Shown here: positions 16,782 through 25,719 of the stretch, piece by piece
How the letters are laid out: each line of letters starts with the position of its first letter
Position numbering within the stretch: position 1 is the stretch's first letter
NCBI GenBank assembly: GCA_902762305.1
Contig: CACWNW010000005.1
Location: 62,001-126,000 of the forward strand
DNA: 64,000 nt
Source: Fibrobacter succinogenes
GTDB taxonomy: Bacteria; Fibrobacterota; Fibrobacteria; Fibrobacterales; Fibrobacteraceae
Reading direction: 5' to 3'
Position numbers and translations under genes: made by a program
The notes under the pieces: generated by a model
Told to the model about the DNA's origin: nothing
The model's database searches: none
What the model saw: only the letters and a program-made list of their open reading frames with translations

Positions 16782-17849
16782 CTATACTCCTTCGGGAACG
16801 TCGATCTGGACGAGTTCCTTCATGAACATTTCCATGTATTTCTTGTCCCAGATGGTGACGCGCAGGAACCCTGCGGAATCGCCCTTGCCGCAGAAGATGA
16901 GGATGCCGCGGTTCTTGAGTTCATCGGTGATGTACTCGGCGGTCCTGTGCTTCGGCGTGATGCAGATGAAGCATCCTTCCGTCGGGATATAGGAATATCC
17001 GGTCTTGTCGAGGGCTTCGAGCAGGCACTTCTTGCCGGCCTCGAACTTGTCGGTGAGTTCCTTGACGACGCGGTCGTAGTTCGCGACCATCTCTTCGGCG
17101 ACGGCGAGGGCCACCGCGTTCACCGTGTAGTGCGGCTTGTAGTTGCGGATGTACTGCGCGTTCTCGGCGCTCGAAATCACGACGCCCACGCGGAGTCCCG
17201 GCATGGAGAGCATCTTCGAGAAGGTGCGGAGGATGACCAGGTTGTCGTATTCCTTCAGGAGCGGGAGCGCAGTTTCCTTGTGGAACAGGTAGTATGCCTC
17301 GTCGACGATGACGAGTGCGTTGTTTGCCTTAGCCTTGTCGAGAACCTTGCGGATTTCGTCCATGGTGTAGGCGTTGCCGATAGGCATGTTCGGGTTCACG
17401 ATGGAAACGAGGCTCGTGTTCTCGTTGATTTCGGCGAGCAGTTTGTTGATGTCGAACGTGTAGTCGCTTTCGTAGTGAACGAACTTCGTGTTCATGCCCT
17501 GCATGTCGGCGTAGACCTTGTACATGCCGAACGTCGGGGTGACGCAGATGAGGTCCTTGCCCGGTTCGCCGAACACCTTGATGGCGTAACCCATCGCGAC
17601 GACGCTACCGTCGGTGAGCGCGATGTTTTCTGCAGTGAGGCCGATGACCTTCGCGTATTCTTCGGTGAGCTTGGATTCTTCGGGGTAGATGGAAAGGTAT
17701 TCCGGCGTGACTTTCGCCATCGCCTTGTCAAAGAGCCATTGCGGTATCCCATCCGGGTTTTCGTTCTGGTCGAGTCTCACGTATTTGCCGCGTCCTTCGG
17801 GCTGGTTCGTGCGGAAAAAACTCTTGATGATGGGATTTACGTAGTACAT
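16782..17849 (-). CDS. HisC-like PLP aminotransferase/decarboxylase (class I/II fold)
   Basis: A 355-residue fold-type I PLP enzyme of the histidinol-phosphate aminotransferase group, which also contains CobD-like phospho-amino-acid decarboxylases. PLP-site motifs are VIVDEAYYLFHKE and ILRTFSKMLSMPGLRVGV, where the lysine follows Ser. The ribosome site AAGGAG is eight bases before the ATG, and a TATATT box lies at 17876-17881. It heads a tight operon with the cytidylyltransferase (one-base gap). In a glycan locus this may make a phospho-amino-alcohol rather than histidine; the reaction is not determinable from sequence. Confidence 0.8.
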   Translation of the reverse strand: MYYVNPIIKSFFRTNQPEGRGKYVRLDQNENPDGIPQWLFDKAMAKVTPEYLSIYPEESKLTEEYAKVIGLTAENIALTDGSVVAMGYAIKVFGEPGKDLICVTPTFGMYKVYADMQGMNTKFVHYESDYTFDINKLLAEINENTSLVSIVNPNMPIGNAYTMDEIRKVLDKAKANNALVIVDEAYYLFHKETALPLLKEYDNLVILRTFSKMLSMPGLRVGVVISSAENAQYIRNYKPHYTVNAVALAVAEEMVANYDRVVKELTDKFEAGKKCLLEALDKTGYSYIPTEGCFICITPKHRTAEYITDELKNRGILIFCGKGDSAGFLRVTIWDKKYMEMFMKELVQIDVPEGV

Positions 17850-17875
17850 TCAGACTCCTTGTCGTGTTGTCGTAC

Positions 17876-17941
17876 AATATAGTTAATTCATCGGGGAAAA
17901 AACGTGTTTTGGTGGAGTGCTCAGGGGGAATAATCTATATT
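17876..17941. promoter_or_regulatory. Divergent promoter pair of the glycan locus
   Basis: On the minus strand TATATT at 17876-17881 faces the HisC-like gene. On the plus strand TATATT at 17936-17941 faces the flippase, ending nine bases before its ATG. The two boxes are about 55 bp apart, so expression of the two halves of the locus could be co-ordinated. Confidence 0.6.
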
Positions 17942-17950
17942 TTGGAAATC

Positions 17951-19399
17951 ATGGGAAATTTAGAGACTGATAGTAAATACTTGAAGAAAGCAATGATTGT
18001 GAATGTCGTGGGGACAATCCTCAAGGTTTGTGGCCCGCTCCTGACATTCGTGATGGCACGTATTTTCGGTGCTGCCGAATTCGGTATGTTCGTTTCTTCC
18101 CAGACGCTTCTCCTGACCATCGCGCATTCGGCGACGCTCGGGCTCGACAAGGGCCTGTACTGGTATCTGCCGCAGAACAAGCTTTCGGGGCGCGCTTCGC
18201 ACGACGGCATCATGGAATCGTTCTGGATTTCGGCAGCCATCGCGCTCTTCTGTACGGCGGTTATTTTTGTCGGTTCCTTTACGTCGTACATATCCAAGGA
18301 ATTGCCTTGGTACGGGATTTCGCTCCTGTTCTATGTCGGCACGTATGTGTTCAGTACGGCATCCGAGGGCAATCGCCGCCCGCAGAACGCGGTGTTCGTG
18401 AATTCCTTCTTGACGGTGACGCTTGCTCCGGCGGTGTCCATCGCGCTCTATTTCTTGAATGTCCCGCACGCCCTTCCGCTCGGCCTTCTCGCCGGGCAGG
18501 TCGTTGGCTTCTGCGTGCATTTCGTGCTGGTGCGCCGGCAGTTCCCCGAAATGCCTCTCCGTCCGGGAAAGACGGTCTCTGGCGCCCTCCTGAAATATTC
18601 TCTGCCCCTTGGTTTCGGGGAGTTCGTGTCTTCGTTCCTGACGCGTTCTAGCCTCTGGATGGTCATGCTCTTCCTCGGTCCCGAAAAGGCGGGCGCCTAT
18701 GGCATCATGGTCACGATTTCCAATGCGCTCCAGACTATCCGCGTGGGGTTCACCCCGATTCTCACTCCCGTTGTCGCGGGCATGGACAAGGACCGCCTCC
18801 ATACCGATCTCAAGCCCGTCTACAGCTATTGCGTGTTCATGGTGACATTCATCCAGCTGCTCATCGGGTTCTTTATCGTGCTGTTCCCGGACCAGATTCT
18901 GGGCATCGCAGGCAAGGACTTCATCGTGCAGCCGGAAACGCTTGGCCTCTTGCTCCTGGTCCACCTGGTGGCGGGTTTCGGGGGCATGTCCATCGTGGTG
19001 CTCAACGGTATGGGCAAGAGCCTCTATTCCCTGATTATGGATGTGATTTCGCTTGCGGTGGCGCTTGTCTCGGGGTATTTCCTGATTCCCGCATTCGGGC
19101 TTGTGGGCGCCGCGCTTTCGATGCTGAGCTACAACCTGGTCGCCATTATCAGCAATAACGTTTACCTCTTCAAGATGGGGCTTCGGCCTTATTCCTCGAA
19201 GTTGATTTCGCAAATCGTATGGATTTTCGGGCTGGTGGCGTTCTATATCGTCATCAATACGAAATTCCCGGATCTGGGCTTGCTGACAAAGGCTATCGTC
19301 TATGTCGTGATTCTTGCGCTGTTGGGAGTGTACTGGTTAATCCAGAAGAAAAAGCTTGAGGCGGACAAGGATACGGCACGGACAAAGGAACCGAAATGA
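17951..19399 (+). CDS. Polysaccharide flippase (Wzx/MOP superfamily)
   Basis: An integral membrane protein of 482 residues from the ATG at 17951, with 12-14 hydrophobic segments and the Wzx-like opening MIVNVVGTILKVCGPLLTFVMARIFGAAEFGMFVSSQ. It would move lipid-linked oligosaccharide across the inner membrane. A longer frame from a GTG at 17864 is open, but the extra residues are not membrane-like and would start upstream of the TATATT box at 17936. No Shine-Dalgarno is present, so it may be leaderless. It overlaps licD by ATGA. Confidence 0.85.
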   Translation: MGNLETDSKYLKKAMIVNVVGTILKVCGPLLTFVMARIFGAAEFGMFVSSQTLLLTIAHSATLGLDKGLYWYLPQNKLSGRASHDGIMESFWISAAIALFCTAVIFVGSFTSYISKELPWYGISLLFYVGTYVFSTASEGNRRPQNAVFVNSFLTVTLAPAVSIALYFLNVPHALPLGLLAGQVVGFCVHFVLVRRQFPEMPLRPGKTVSGALLKYSLPLGFGEFVSSFLTRSSLWMVMLFLGPEKAGAYGIMVTISNALQTIRVGFTPILTPVVAGMDKDRLHTDLKPVYSYCVFMVTFIQLLIGFFIVLFPDQILGIAGKDFIVQPETLGLLLLVHLVAGFGGMSIVVLNGMGKSLYSLIMDVISLAVALVSGYFLIPAFGLVGAALSMLSYNLVAIISNNVYLFKMGLRPYSSKLISQIVWIFGLVAFYIVINTKFPDLGLLTKAIVYVVILALLGVYWLIQKKKLEADKDTARTKEPK

Positions 19400-20223
19400 A
19401 AAAGATTTCTCGAGATGAAGCGCGCGAAGTCCTGATGAGCATCACGGATGAGATTGCGCGTATTTGCAAGGAGAACGGACTCCGCTATTACATTGCCTGT
19501 GGCACGCTTCTGGGTGCCGTGCGCCACAAGGGGTTTATCCCCTGGGATGACGACCTGGATCTTATTGTCATGCGCGATGACTATGACAAGCTCATGGCCC
19601 TCCTGAAGGACAAGAATGTCAAGAAGGCGGAATGGCTGGAAGTTGTTGACGATACTCGCGACGACTATTTTTGCCCGTTTGCGAAGGTGTGCGACCGCAG
19701 GACCGCCATTAAGATGGATCGGCACAAGGCCGCCGGAGGCCTCTGGGTGGATGTTTTCCCGTACGACGGGCTTCCGTCTTCGAAATTCTTCGCCGGCATC
19801 TATACGCGGATTGCGGCCTTGTTTAGGGTTATCTGCCTGGCCATGGATACCGATTTCTCCTCGAAGACTCTGAGTACATGGAATCTTATTTACAAGCGGT
19901 TCTTCTGGATCCTTGCCACTGTCATCGGGCGCAAGCGTTTCTGCCGCTTTGTGGAATGGTTTCACCGCCGTTACGATATCCGCAAGTCCAAATACGTGAC
20001 GAGCCTTTTCTTCGATACACGCGTCGATACCATCCTGGATAAGGAAATGCTGCTCCCGCAGGCGGTATTCCAGTTCGAAAACCGCGAGTATACTAGTTTT
20101 GCCAATTACGATTATTTGCTCAAGCGGATGTATGGCGACTATATGAAGCTCCCGCCCGAAGAAAAGCGCATTACGCACGATTTCAATGCATGGTGGATAG
20201 AAGAAGGTGGAGAAAACGTATGA
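19396..20223 (+). CDS. LicD-family phosphotransferase
   Basis: A 275-residue LicD protein with the signature GTLLGAVRHKGFIPWDDDLDLIVMRDDY at residues about 34-61. The acidic cluster WDDDLD is the predicted metal site. LicD and its eukaryotic relatives fukutin/FKRP transfer phosphocholine, phosphoribitol or similar groups from CDP-activated donors to glycans. A matching CDP-donor gene (cytidylyltransferase at 16064) lies in the same locus, which supports a phospho-decorated surface glycan. It overlaps both neighbours by ATGA, showing translational coupling. Confidence 0.88.
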   Translation: MKKISRDEAREVLMSITDEIARICKENGLRYYIACGTLLGAVRHKGFIPWDDDLDLIVMRDDYDKLMALLKDKNVKKAEWLEVVDDTRDDYFCPFAKVCDRRTAIKMDRHKAAGGLWVDVFPYDGLPSSKFFAGIYTRIAALFRVICLAMDTDFSSKTLSTWNLIYKRFFWILATVIGRKRFCRFVEWFHRRYDIRKSKYVTSLFFDTRVDTILDKEMLLPQAVFQFENREYTSFANYDYLLKRMYGDYMKLPPEEKRITHDFNAWWIEEGGENV

Positions 20224-21236
20224 TCAAGTACCTTTTTGTCCTGACTAGTTCCCCGAAGGATTTCTTCTGCGAGCAGACGCTCGTGGCCATAGCTTCCCTC
20301 AGGGTGCATAACCCGGGCGCCTTCGTGACGCTCCTTACCGACGACAAGACTGCAGCGACGCTCACCGGCCCGCGTGCGGTCCTCAAGGATGCCGTCGATG
20401 AACTCAAGGTGCTGACGCTCGACGAGAAATTCACGCCGATGTTGCGTTCGCGCTACCTCAAGACGGTCATGCGTAACGTGGTCGATGGCGACTTCCTGTA
20501 CATGGATTCCGACATCGCGATTGTGGGTGACCTCTCGATTCCCGAGGAATGGAAGGGCGGCATCTATGCGGTGCTCGATTTCCACACGAACCTCTCGAAG
20601 GCCATCAACCGCAAGAAGGTGCTGAACAACGCGAAGATGATGGGCTTCTCGCCGATTCTGAACGACGAGATTTTCAATGGGGGAGTGATGTATGCCGCAG
20701 ATACTCCCGAAGCCCGCAAGTTCTTCGAGACCTGGCACGAACTCTGGCTCTATTGCGTGTCCAAGAACTTTCCGTACGATATGGCAAGTCTTGCCGAGAC
20801 GAACTTCAAGTTCGGCTACATTACCAAGAAGATGCCCGGTGGTTGGAACTGCCAGCTGGCCTACGGTAACCGCTTCTTGCCGACGGCGAAGGTACTGCAT
20901 TTCTTCGGCTCGCGCATCATCGATACCCGTGGCCGCAAGGTGCCTGCAAGCATGGACCTGTTCCTGCCGAAGATTTTGCGCAAGGATTTCTACACGAACC
21001 TGAAAAACCTTCCGGTGACGGTCAATGCCGACAAGAGCATTACCATCAACGAATACTACGACGACGTGATTGCCCACGCCAAGGAAGCGTTCGAGTTCCA
21101 GACCCGCAAGGTGGGAGCCGTCGGTGCCTACATCATCCGCAGCTACGCCTTCGCGAAGTCGCTTGCCTGGATTTACAAGAAGATGCCTTTCCTCGTGTTC
21201 CCCCTGAGGGTTATCGGAAAAGTCCTGGGGAGGTAA
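20220..21236 (+). CDS. GT-A glycosyltransferase (GT8-like)
   Basis: A 338-residue protein starting at the ATG that overlaps the licD stop (ATGA); an upstream in-frame ATG at 20190 adds ten basic residues and is less likely. A DxD motif is present in DGDFLYMDSDIAIVGDL, and NDEIFNGGVMYAADTPEARKFFETW follows, as in GT8-like and related nucleotide-sugar transferases. Donor and acceptor are unknown. It sits between licD and a GT4 enzyme, two bases before the latter. Confidence 0.8.
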   Translation: MIKYLFVLTSSPKDFFCEQTLVAIASLRVHNPGAFVTLLTDDKTAATLTGPRAVLKDAVDELKVLTLDEKFTPMLRSRYLKTVMRNVVDGDFLYMDSDIAIVGDLSIPEEWKGGIYAVLDFHTNLSKAINRKKVLNNAKMMGFSPILNDEIFNGGVMYAADTPEARKFFETWHELWLYCVSKNFPYDMASLAETNFKFGYITKKMPGGWNCQLAYGNRFLPTAKVLHFFGSRIIDTRGRKVPASMDLFLPKILRKDFYTNLKNLPVTVNADKSITINEYYDDVIAHAKEAFEFQTRKVGAVGAYIIRSYAFAKSLAWIYKKMPFLVFPLRVIGKVLGR

Positions 21237-21238
21237 GG

Positions 21239-22405
21239 ATGAACCTGCTTTTCAATCTGGTCGCGGTACAGCCCATCCATAGCGCCAAATTTCACGGCGG
21301 TGGCAGTTACGGCGAGGTGATTTTCTGGGCGCTGGTGAAGCGTGGCGCAAGATTCTCTTGTGCTTACGATAGCCGCAAGTACCTGGATCCGGCGATTCTC
21401 GATGCCTGCAAGCAGAAAGGTATCCCGCTGTTCGATATCAGCGTGCAGACCCCGCAGGAAATCATCGATGCAAACCAGATTGACACCTTCTACACGCCGC
21501 TCTATTCGCTCGAAAAGAAATGGGCGATTGACGTGAAGGATTTCGTGTTCACTTGGCATGGCGTGCGAGCGCTCGAGATGCAGTACAGCTGGGCGGGCGT
21601 CGGCTTTGCCAAAAAGCTCGGGCAGAAGCTCGAGGCGCTGGTGCGTTACCGCGAAAGCTGGAAGAAGTATTTCTACAAGCCCAAGTACCAGGATCTGGCC
21701 AAGCGCATGGCCGAAGGCAAGGCCCGTACGATTACGGTGAGCGAGCACAGCCGAGCCTCCATCAAGGCGTTCTTCCCGGAACTCCTGAATCTGGAAATTC
21801 CCGTGTTCTATAGCCCGATGACGGAATACGAACCGCAGGGGTTCTTGCCGCCGGGAGTTGTCGCGAAAAAGTACTTCTTGCTCACGAGCGGAGCCCGCTG
21901 GGAAAAGAACAATCTGCGCGCCGCCCGCGCGTTCGACGAACTGGTGGGCATGTATGAATCGCAGGGCAAGTCGCTCGACATGAAGATGGTGATTACCGGG
22001 GCGACGAATGCGCGTGCCTACCTGCGCCACCTCAAGCATAAAGAACGCTTTGTGCTTCTCGGCTATGTAGAAAGCAAGGAACTGGAATTTTTGCACCAGA
22101 ATGCGTACGCGTTTGTGTTCCCGAGCCTGAACGAGGGCTTCGGTTACCCGCCGGTACAGTCCATGCGCTATGGCGTACCCGTGGCGGCGAGCGGCACGAC
22201 TTCGGTTCCTGAAGTCTGCGGCGATGCGGTGCTGTACTTTGACCCGTATTCCGTAAGCGAAATCAAGAATCGCCTGGTGCAACTGCTTGATTCTAAAATT
22301 TATGCCGAATATGCGGCTCGTGCACCCAGGCGTTACGCGCAGGTACACGCGCGCCAGGTCGAAGACCTGGAACACGCCGTTGATTTTATACTGAAAATGG
22401 CCTAG
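21239..22405 (+). CDS. GT4-family glycosyltransferase
   Basis: A 388-residue GT-B protein with the GT4 C-terminal signature FVFPSLNEGFGYPPVQSMRYGVPVAASGTTSVPEVCGDAVLYFDP, in which the first Glu of the E-x7-E type motif contacts the donor sugar nucleotide. The segment FLLTSGARWEKNNLRAARAFDEL is the usual start of the donor domain. It is the last gene of the flippase-licD-GT operon, with an AGGT(A)AGG ribosome site overlapping the previous stop. Sugar specificity is unknown. Confidence 0.87.
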   Translation: MNLLFNLVAVQPIHSAKFHGGGSYGEVIFWALVKRGARFSCAYDSRKYLDPAILDACKQKGIPLFDISVQTPQEIIDANQIDTFYTPLYSLEKKWAIDVKDFVFTWHGVRALEMQYSWAGVGFAKKLGQKLEALVRYRESWKKYFYKPKYQDLAKRMAEGKARTITVSEHSRASIKAFFPELLNLEIPVFYSPMTEYEPQGFLPPGVVAKKYFLLTSGARWEKNNLRAARAFDELVGMYESQGKSLDMKMVITGATNARAYLRHLKHKERFVLLGYVESKELEFLHQNAYAFVFPSLNEGFGYPPVQSMRYGVPVAASGTTSVPEVCGDAVLYFDPYSVSEIKNRLVQLLDSKIYAEYAARAPRRYAQVHARQVEDLEHAVDFILKMA

Positions 22406-22440
22406 TTGGCCCGCAGCTCGTAGAAGGGCTTGCGGATGCC

Positions 22441-24900
22441 TTATTTTATCTCGACCCGTGCCGTGTTCCGGCCTGCCTTCACGATATAGATGCCGGGGTT
22501 CGCGATGGCGACGGAGAGACCTGCGGATGGCGCGAGCGCCCGGTGGATGGCGCGCCCGTTCATGTCGAACACGGTGAGGCTTGTTCCCGGGGCGATGCCG
22601 TAGATTTCGAGCGTCCTCCCGCGTGCGGTAGTCCCGAATTTCGGGCTTGCCGCGACGGTGCTACCCCTGATGGCGTCCGGGTCTTCTTCCCAGTAGGGGA
22701 ACAGGGCGAGCCCTTCGTTCTTGTCGTATTTCTCGCCGAGCTTGTATGCTAGCTTGCCGCCGTCGGTCGTGGACCATCCGGTCTGCTTGTAGCCTTCGCG
22801 GGTGTAGGTTTTCTTGCTCAGGTTGATCTCGAATCCGTATTCCTTCGTGTCTGCGGCGACGATTCCCTTCCCGTAGCGGCCCGCCATGTAGGTAACCGTG
22901 AAGGTCTCTATTTCCCACTTGGCGTACAGCGTCATGTCACCGATAGAGCCCTTCGTAATCTGGGTCGCCCTGTCGGTGTATTTGTTGTCGTAGAACCAGC
23001 CGTCGAAGGAGTAGCCTTCTTTTGCGGGGGCGCCAAGCGCGATGGTCGCGGTCTCGACGGTGTAGGTCGCCGGATTGTCCTTGTGGTTCTTGCCCTCGCC
23101 GAGTTCGTAGGTGATCTTGTATTCGACCGGCTTCCACTGGGAGGTGAGCGTCAGGTCCTTGGTGACGACCTCGTCGAAGTCGTATGATGTTTCGCCATTG
23201 AACCAGCCTCCGAACGTGTAGCCTTCGGCTTTGGGATCGTCGGGCTTTACCGCCTTGCCGTCTTCCTTTACGAATGCGACGGAATACCCGCCGATGCCCG
23301 CGTCGAATGTCACGGTGTAGGTCACTTCTTCGCGCCAGAGCGCATAGAAGGTGGCGTTGCCGGTTGCTGTCCCGAGCGATTCCAGCGGCTCTTCGGCGTC
23401 CGCTTCGGTGGCCCAGCCGACAAAGTAGAAGGTGGTCTCGTCGATCCCGTAAGTCGTGCCTATGCGGATGCCTTCCATGTTGATTTCTGCGTTTTCGGCG
23501 ACGATTTTCGAAGCGTTCCCGGTTACGGTTTCTCCGGCTTCATTGAGGAACGCCCCGCCGTTAGCGTCGAAGGTTATCTTGAACATTTTTTTCCATACGG
23601 CGTAGACGGTCGTGGCCTTTGCGGCAATCCCGAGGCTTGCTGCCGGCGATTCGGCGTCTGCGGTGAGCGCCCAGCCCGCGAAAACGGTGTCGCCGCGTAC
23701 GGGTTCGGTGATTTCGGTTGCCGTAATCGCTTCGCCCGCTTCGAGCAGCTTGCTTGTCTTCGCGCTCTTGGAGAATACGCCCTTGTTCGCGTCGAAGGTA
23801 ATCTGGTAGACTATTTTCCCGTTCTCGTTGAGCGAGGTCTTGTTGAGCGAAATGTGCGTGGCGCCCTGGTTCCAGATGCCGTCGGGGCATGTGCTCTCGT
23901 CTAGGTTGCCGTTGTTGAGCCCGCAGACGACTTCGGAGCTGTTCAAATCCTTCTTGCCGGAGGTGGAACCCTTGAGTTCCACTTTCCCGGAATCCTTGGC
24001 GGTGAGGCCGATGCCGTCTTCGACGATGTCGGTGTCGAAGTAGGTATGCGATACGGTCGCCGTACCGTTTTCAAGGTAGCCTATCACGCCTCCGATGGCG
24101 CCGTTCCCGTTGTTGACGAGGCTGTTGCCGTCGTAGGCAACCGACTGCAGGGTAGCGCTCCCGCGGATGACGCCCACGGCGCCGCCTACGTACGATTCGT
24201 CGCCGCTCACGTGTATGCTTACGGTGCTCAGGTTGTTCTTGATGGTGCCGCCCTTCATGTTGCCGACAATGCCGCCTACGACGTTCCCCTTGCCGCTAGT
24301 CTGTATGTTGCCTGTGGCGAAGCAGCCCTCGATGGTGCCGGATGTCTGCCAGGCGACGACGCTGCCGACCGTAATCGGCTGCTCCTTGCTCAGGATGTCG
24401 CCCGCGTTCGTGGAGGCGGTGATGTCGACGTTTTCGAGTACCAGGTTTTTGACCGTGCCCCCGCCGAGGACCGCGATGAAGGCGACGTTCTGGGCGTTAC
24501 AATTTGCCTTGCTCTTTTCGCAGTTGGGGTTCTCGATTTCGCCAATCTTGGCTGCATCGATGTAGAGGTCCGATATGGTGAAGCCGTCGCCGTCGAATAT
24601 GCCTCCGAACTGCGTGTCGCCCTTGCCGGCGGCGATGGGCACGAACAGCTTGTGCCTCATGCTCAGGGATGCGGTGAGTTTCGCGTTGAGCGTGCTCTTG
24701 CCCGCGGTGCGGTTCACGGTGTCGGCGAACCAGGCGAGGTTCGCCTCGTTCTTGATGAGGTAGAAGGTCTTCTGGTCGATAACCGTGGTGTCGGGCTTTT
24801 CCTTGGACTTTCCGTCCCAGCCTGCCATGGAGAAGCCGATGCCTGCGGTCAGGAGCAGGACGGCCATTTTTTTCATTATGGAAATCGCGCTTTTCTGCAT
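22441..24900 (-). CDS. Secreted GLUG / InlB-repeat protein with sorting tail
   Basis: An 819-residue protein from the ATG at 24900, which has a GGAG site; a frame extending to 24963 lacks one. A signal peptide is followed by a right-handed beta-helix-like region with GLUG-type repeats (GGIVGNMKGGTIKNNLS, GGVIGYLENGTATVSHTYF) at about 90-290. About six InlB/Listeria-Bacteroides repeats of the form (Y/I)(T/K)(V/I)TFDA...GYxFxGW follow. The last ~50 residues (LTVFDMNGRAIHRAL...GIYIVKAGRNTARVEIK) resemble type IX sorting tails. Likely a surface adhesin or scaffold; no enzyme motif is seen. Confidence 0.8.
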   Translation of the reverse strand: MQKSAISIMKKMAVLLLTAGIGFSMAGWDGKSKEKPDTTVIDQKTFYLIKNEANLAWFADTVNRTAGKSTLNAKLTASLSMRHKLFVPIAAGKGDTQFGGIFDGDGFTISDLYIDAAKIGEIENPNCEKSKANCNAQNVAFIAVLGGGTVKNLVLENVDITASTNAGDILSKEQPITVGSVVAWQTSGTIEGCFATGNIQTSGKGNVVGGIVGNMKGGTIKNNLSTVSIHVSGDESYVGGAVGVIRGSATLQSVAYDGNSLVNNGNGAIGGVIGYLENGTATVSHTYFDTDIVEDGIGLTAKDSGKVELKGSTSGKKDLNSSEVVCGLNNGNLDESTCPDGIWNQGATHISLNKTSLNENGKIVYQITFDANKGVFSKSAKTSKLLEAGEAITATEITEPVRGDTVFAGWALTADAESPAASLGIAAKATTVYAVWKKMFKITFDANGGAFLNEAGETVTGNASKIVAENAEINMEGIRIGTTYGIDETTFYFVGWATEADAEEPLESLGTATGNATFYALWREEVTYTVTFDAGIGGYSVAFVKEDGKAVKPDDPKAEGYTFGGWFNGETSYDFDEVVTKDLTLTSQWKPVEYKITYELGEGKNHKDNPATYTVETATIALGAPAKEGYSFDGWFYDNKYTDRATQITKGSIGDMTLYAKWEIETFTVTYMAGRYGKGIVAADTKEYGFEINLSKKTYTREGYKQTGWSTTDGGKLAYKLGEKYDKNEGLALFPYWEEDPDAIRGSTVAASPKFGTTARGRTLEIYGIAPGTSLTVFDMNGRAIHRALAPSAGLSVAIANPGIYIVKAGRNTARVEIK

Positions 24901-25028
24901 AACATTATCTCCACAAAAAAATGAGTTTATTGTAAAGATATATATGTATGCCGAAACGGGCAATCTACGGGATTATTACAAAGTGGAATAGACCGATGCT
25001 TTTTTGAGTGAAATCACAGGAAAAAACG

Positions 25029-25709
25029 CTATTGCGCTGCCTGCAGGGCTTGCGGAATTGCCGCGATAGCCTCTTCCATGTACTTGCCGAGGAGCTTCGA
25101 GATGGCCTCTGCAACAAGGCGCGGCTCGCGGCTGCTCACGGACTGCCTTTCGTCAAAACGCTTTTCCCAGAGGGGGGCGTCGCTGTCGGGTTTCTGGAGC
25201 GTGAGCTTGATGGAAAGGCGTGCGTACTGCGAGGAGCCTTCGTCAATTTCTTCGATGGCGTCGATGTGCCCGAGGAGTTCCAGTTCGGGCTTGCCCGAGG
25301 CACGGGTATCGACTGCCTGGAAAATTCCGCTCTTTTCGAGGTATTCGGCAGCGACCTGTGCTACCATCTGCTCGGGGCGAGATGCCCACAGGTCCAGGTC
25401 GTAGAACATGAAGTCGTAGGCGGATTCGCGGTAGACGATGTTGTTGCGCTGGTAGGCGTTCTCGATGGTGAACTTGCGCACCTGCAGGCGGCCGCTGGCA
25501 TTGCCTGCGCTCGGCATGTCGATATTTTCGACGGCGAGCGTGTAGTAGCGGGTGGGTTCGCTCGTGCTCCCGCCGAAGCATGCGGTAAGCGTCATTGCAG
25601 CGAGGACAAGGAGTGTTCCCGCAATTGTCATCCCCGCGAAGGCTTTGGACCCTATCGCCTGACGGCTCCAGGGTGACAATGTCGATAGAATCTTAAAAAC
25701 TTTGCGCAT
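25029..25709 (-). CDS. ABC-type transport auxiliary lipoprotein (PqiC/ABC_trans_aux-like)
   Basis: A 226-residue lipoprotein whose lipobox is MTLTAC. After it, RYYTLAVENIDMP... and a C-terminal segment rich in Glu, Ala and Lys fit the ABC-transport auxiliary family that works with MlaD-type proteins. It is the last gene of the mla-type operon, ten bases after mlaD. The signal peptide is unusual: between MRKVFKIL and TIAGTLLVLAAMTLTAC lies a ~17-residue insert (STLSPWSRQAIGSKAFAG) encoded by a dispersed repeat (25625-25680), lengthening the n-region. Confidence 0.75.
   Translation of the reverse strand: MRKVFKILSTLSPWSRQAIGSKAFAGMTIAGTLLVLAAMTLTACFGGSTSEPTRYYTLAVENIDMPSAGNASGRLQVRKFTIENAYQRNNIVYRESAYDFMFYDLDLWASRPEQMVAQVAAEYLEKSGIFQAVDTRASGKPELELLGHIDAIEEIDEGSSQYARLSIKLTLQKPDSDAPLWEKRFDERQSVSSREPRLVAEAISKLLGKYMEEAIAAIPQALQAAQ
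25625..25680. repeat. Dispersed repeat inside a lipoprotein signal-peptide coding region
   Basis: The sequence TTGTCATCCCCGCGAAGG...GGGTGACAAT has TTGTCA / TGACAA ends. On the minus strand it reads GTCACCCTGGAGCCGTCAGGCG..., closely parallel to 63026-63066 (GTCATCCTGGAAGGAGCCGTAGGCG). It lies fully inside the reading frame of the auxiliary lipoprotein and keeps the frame open. Confidence 0.65.
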
Positions 25710-25719
25710 GTTCTACCTC

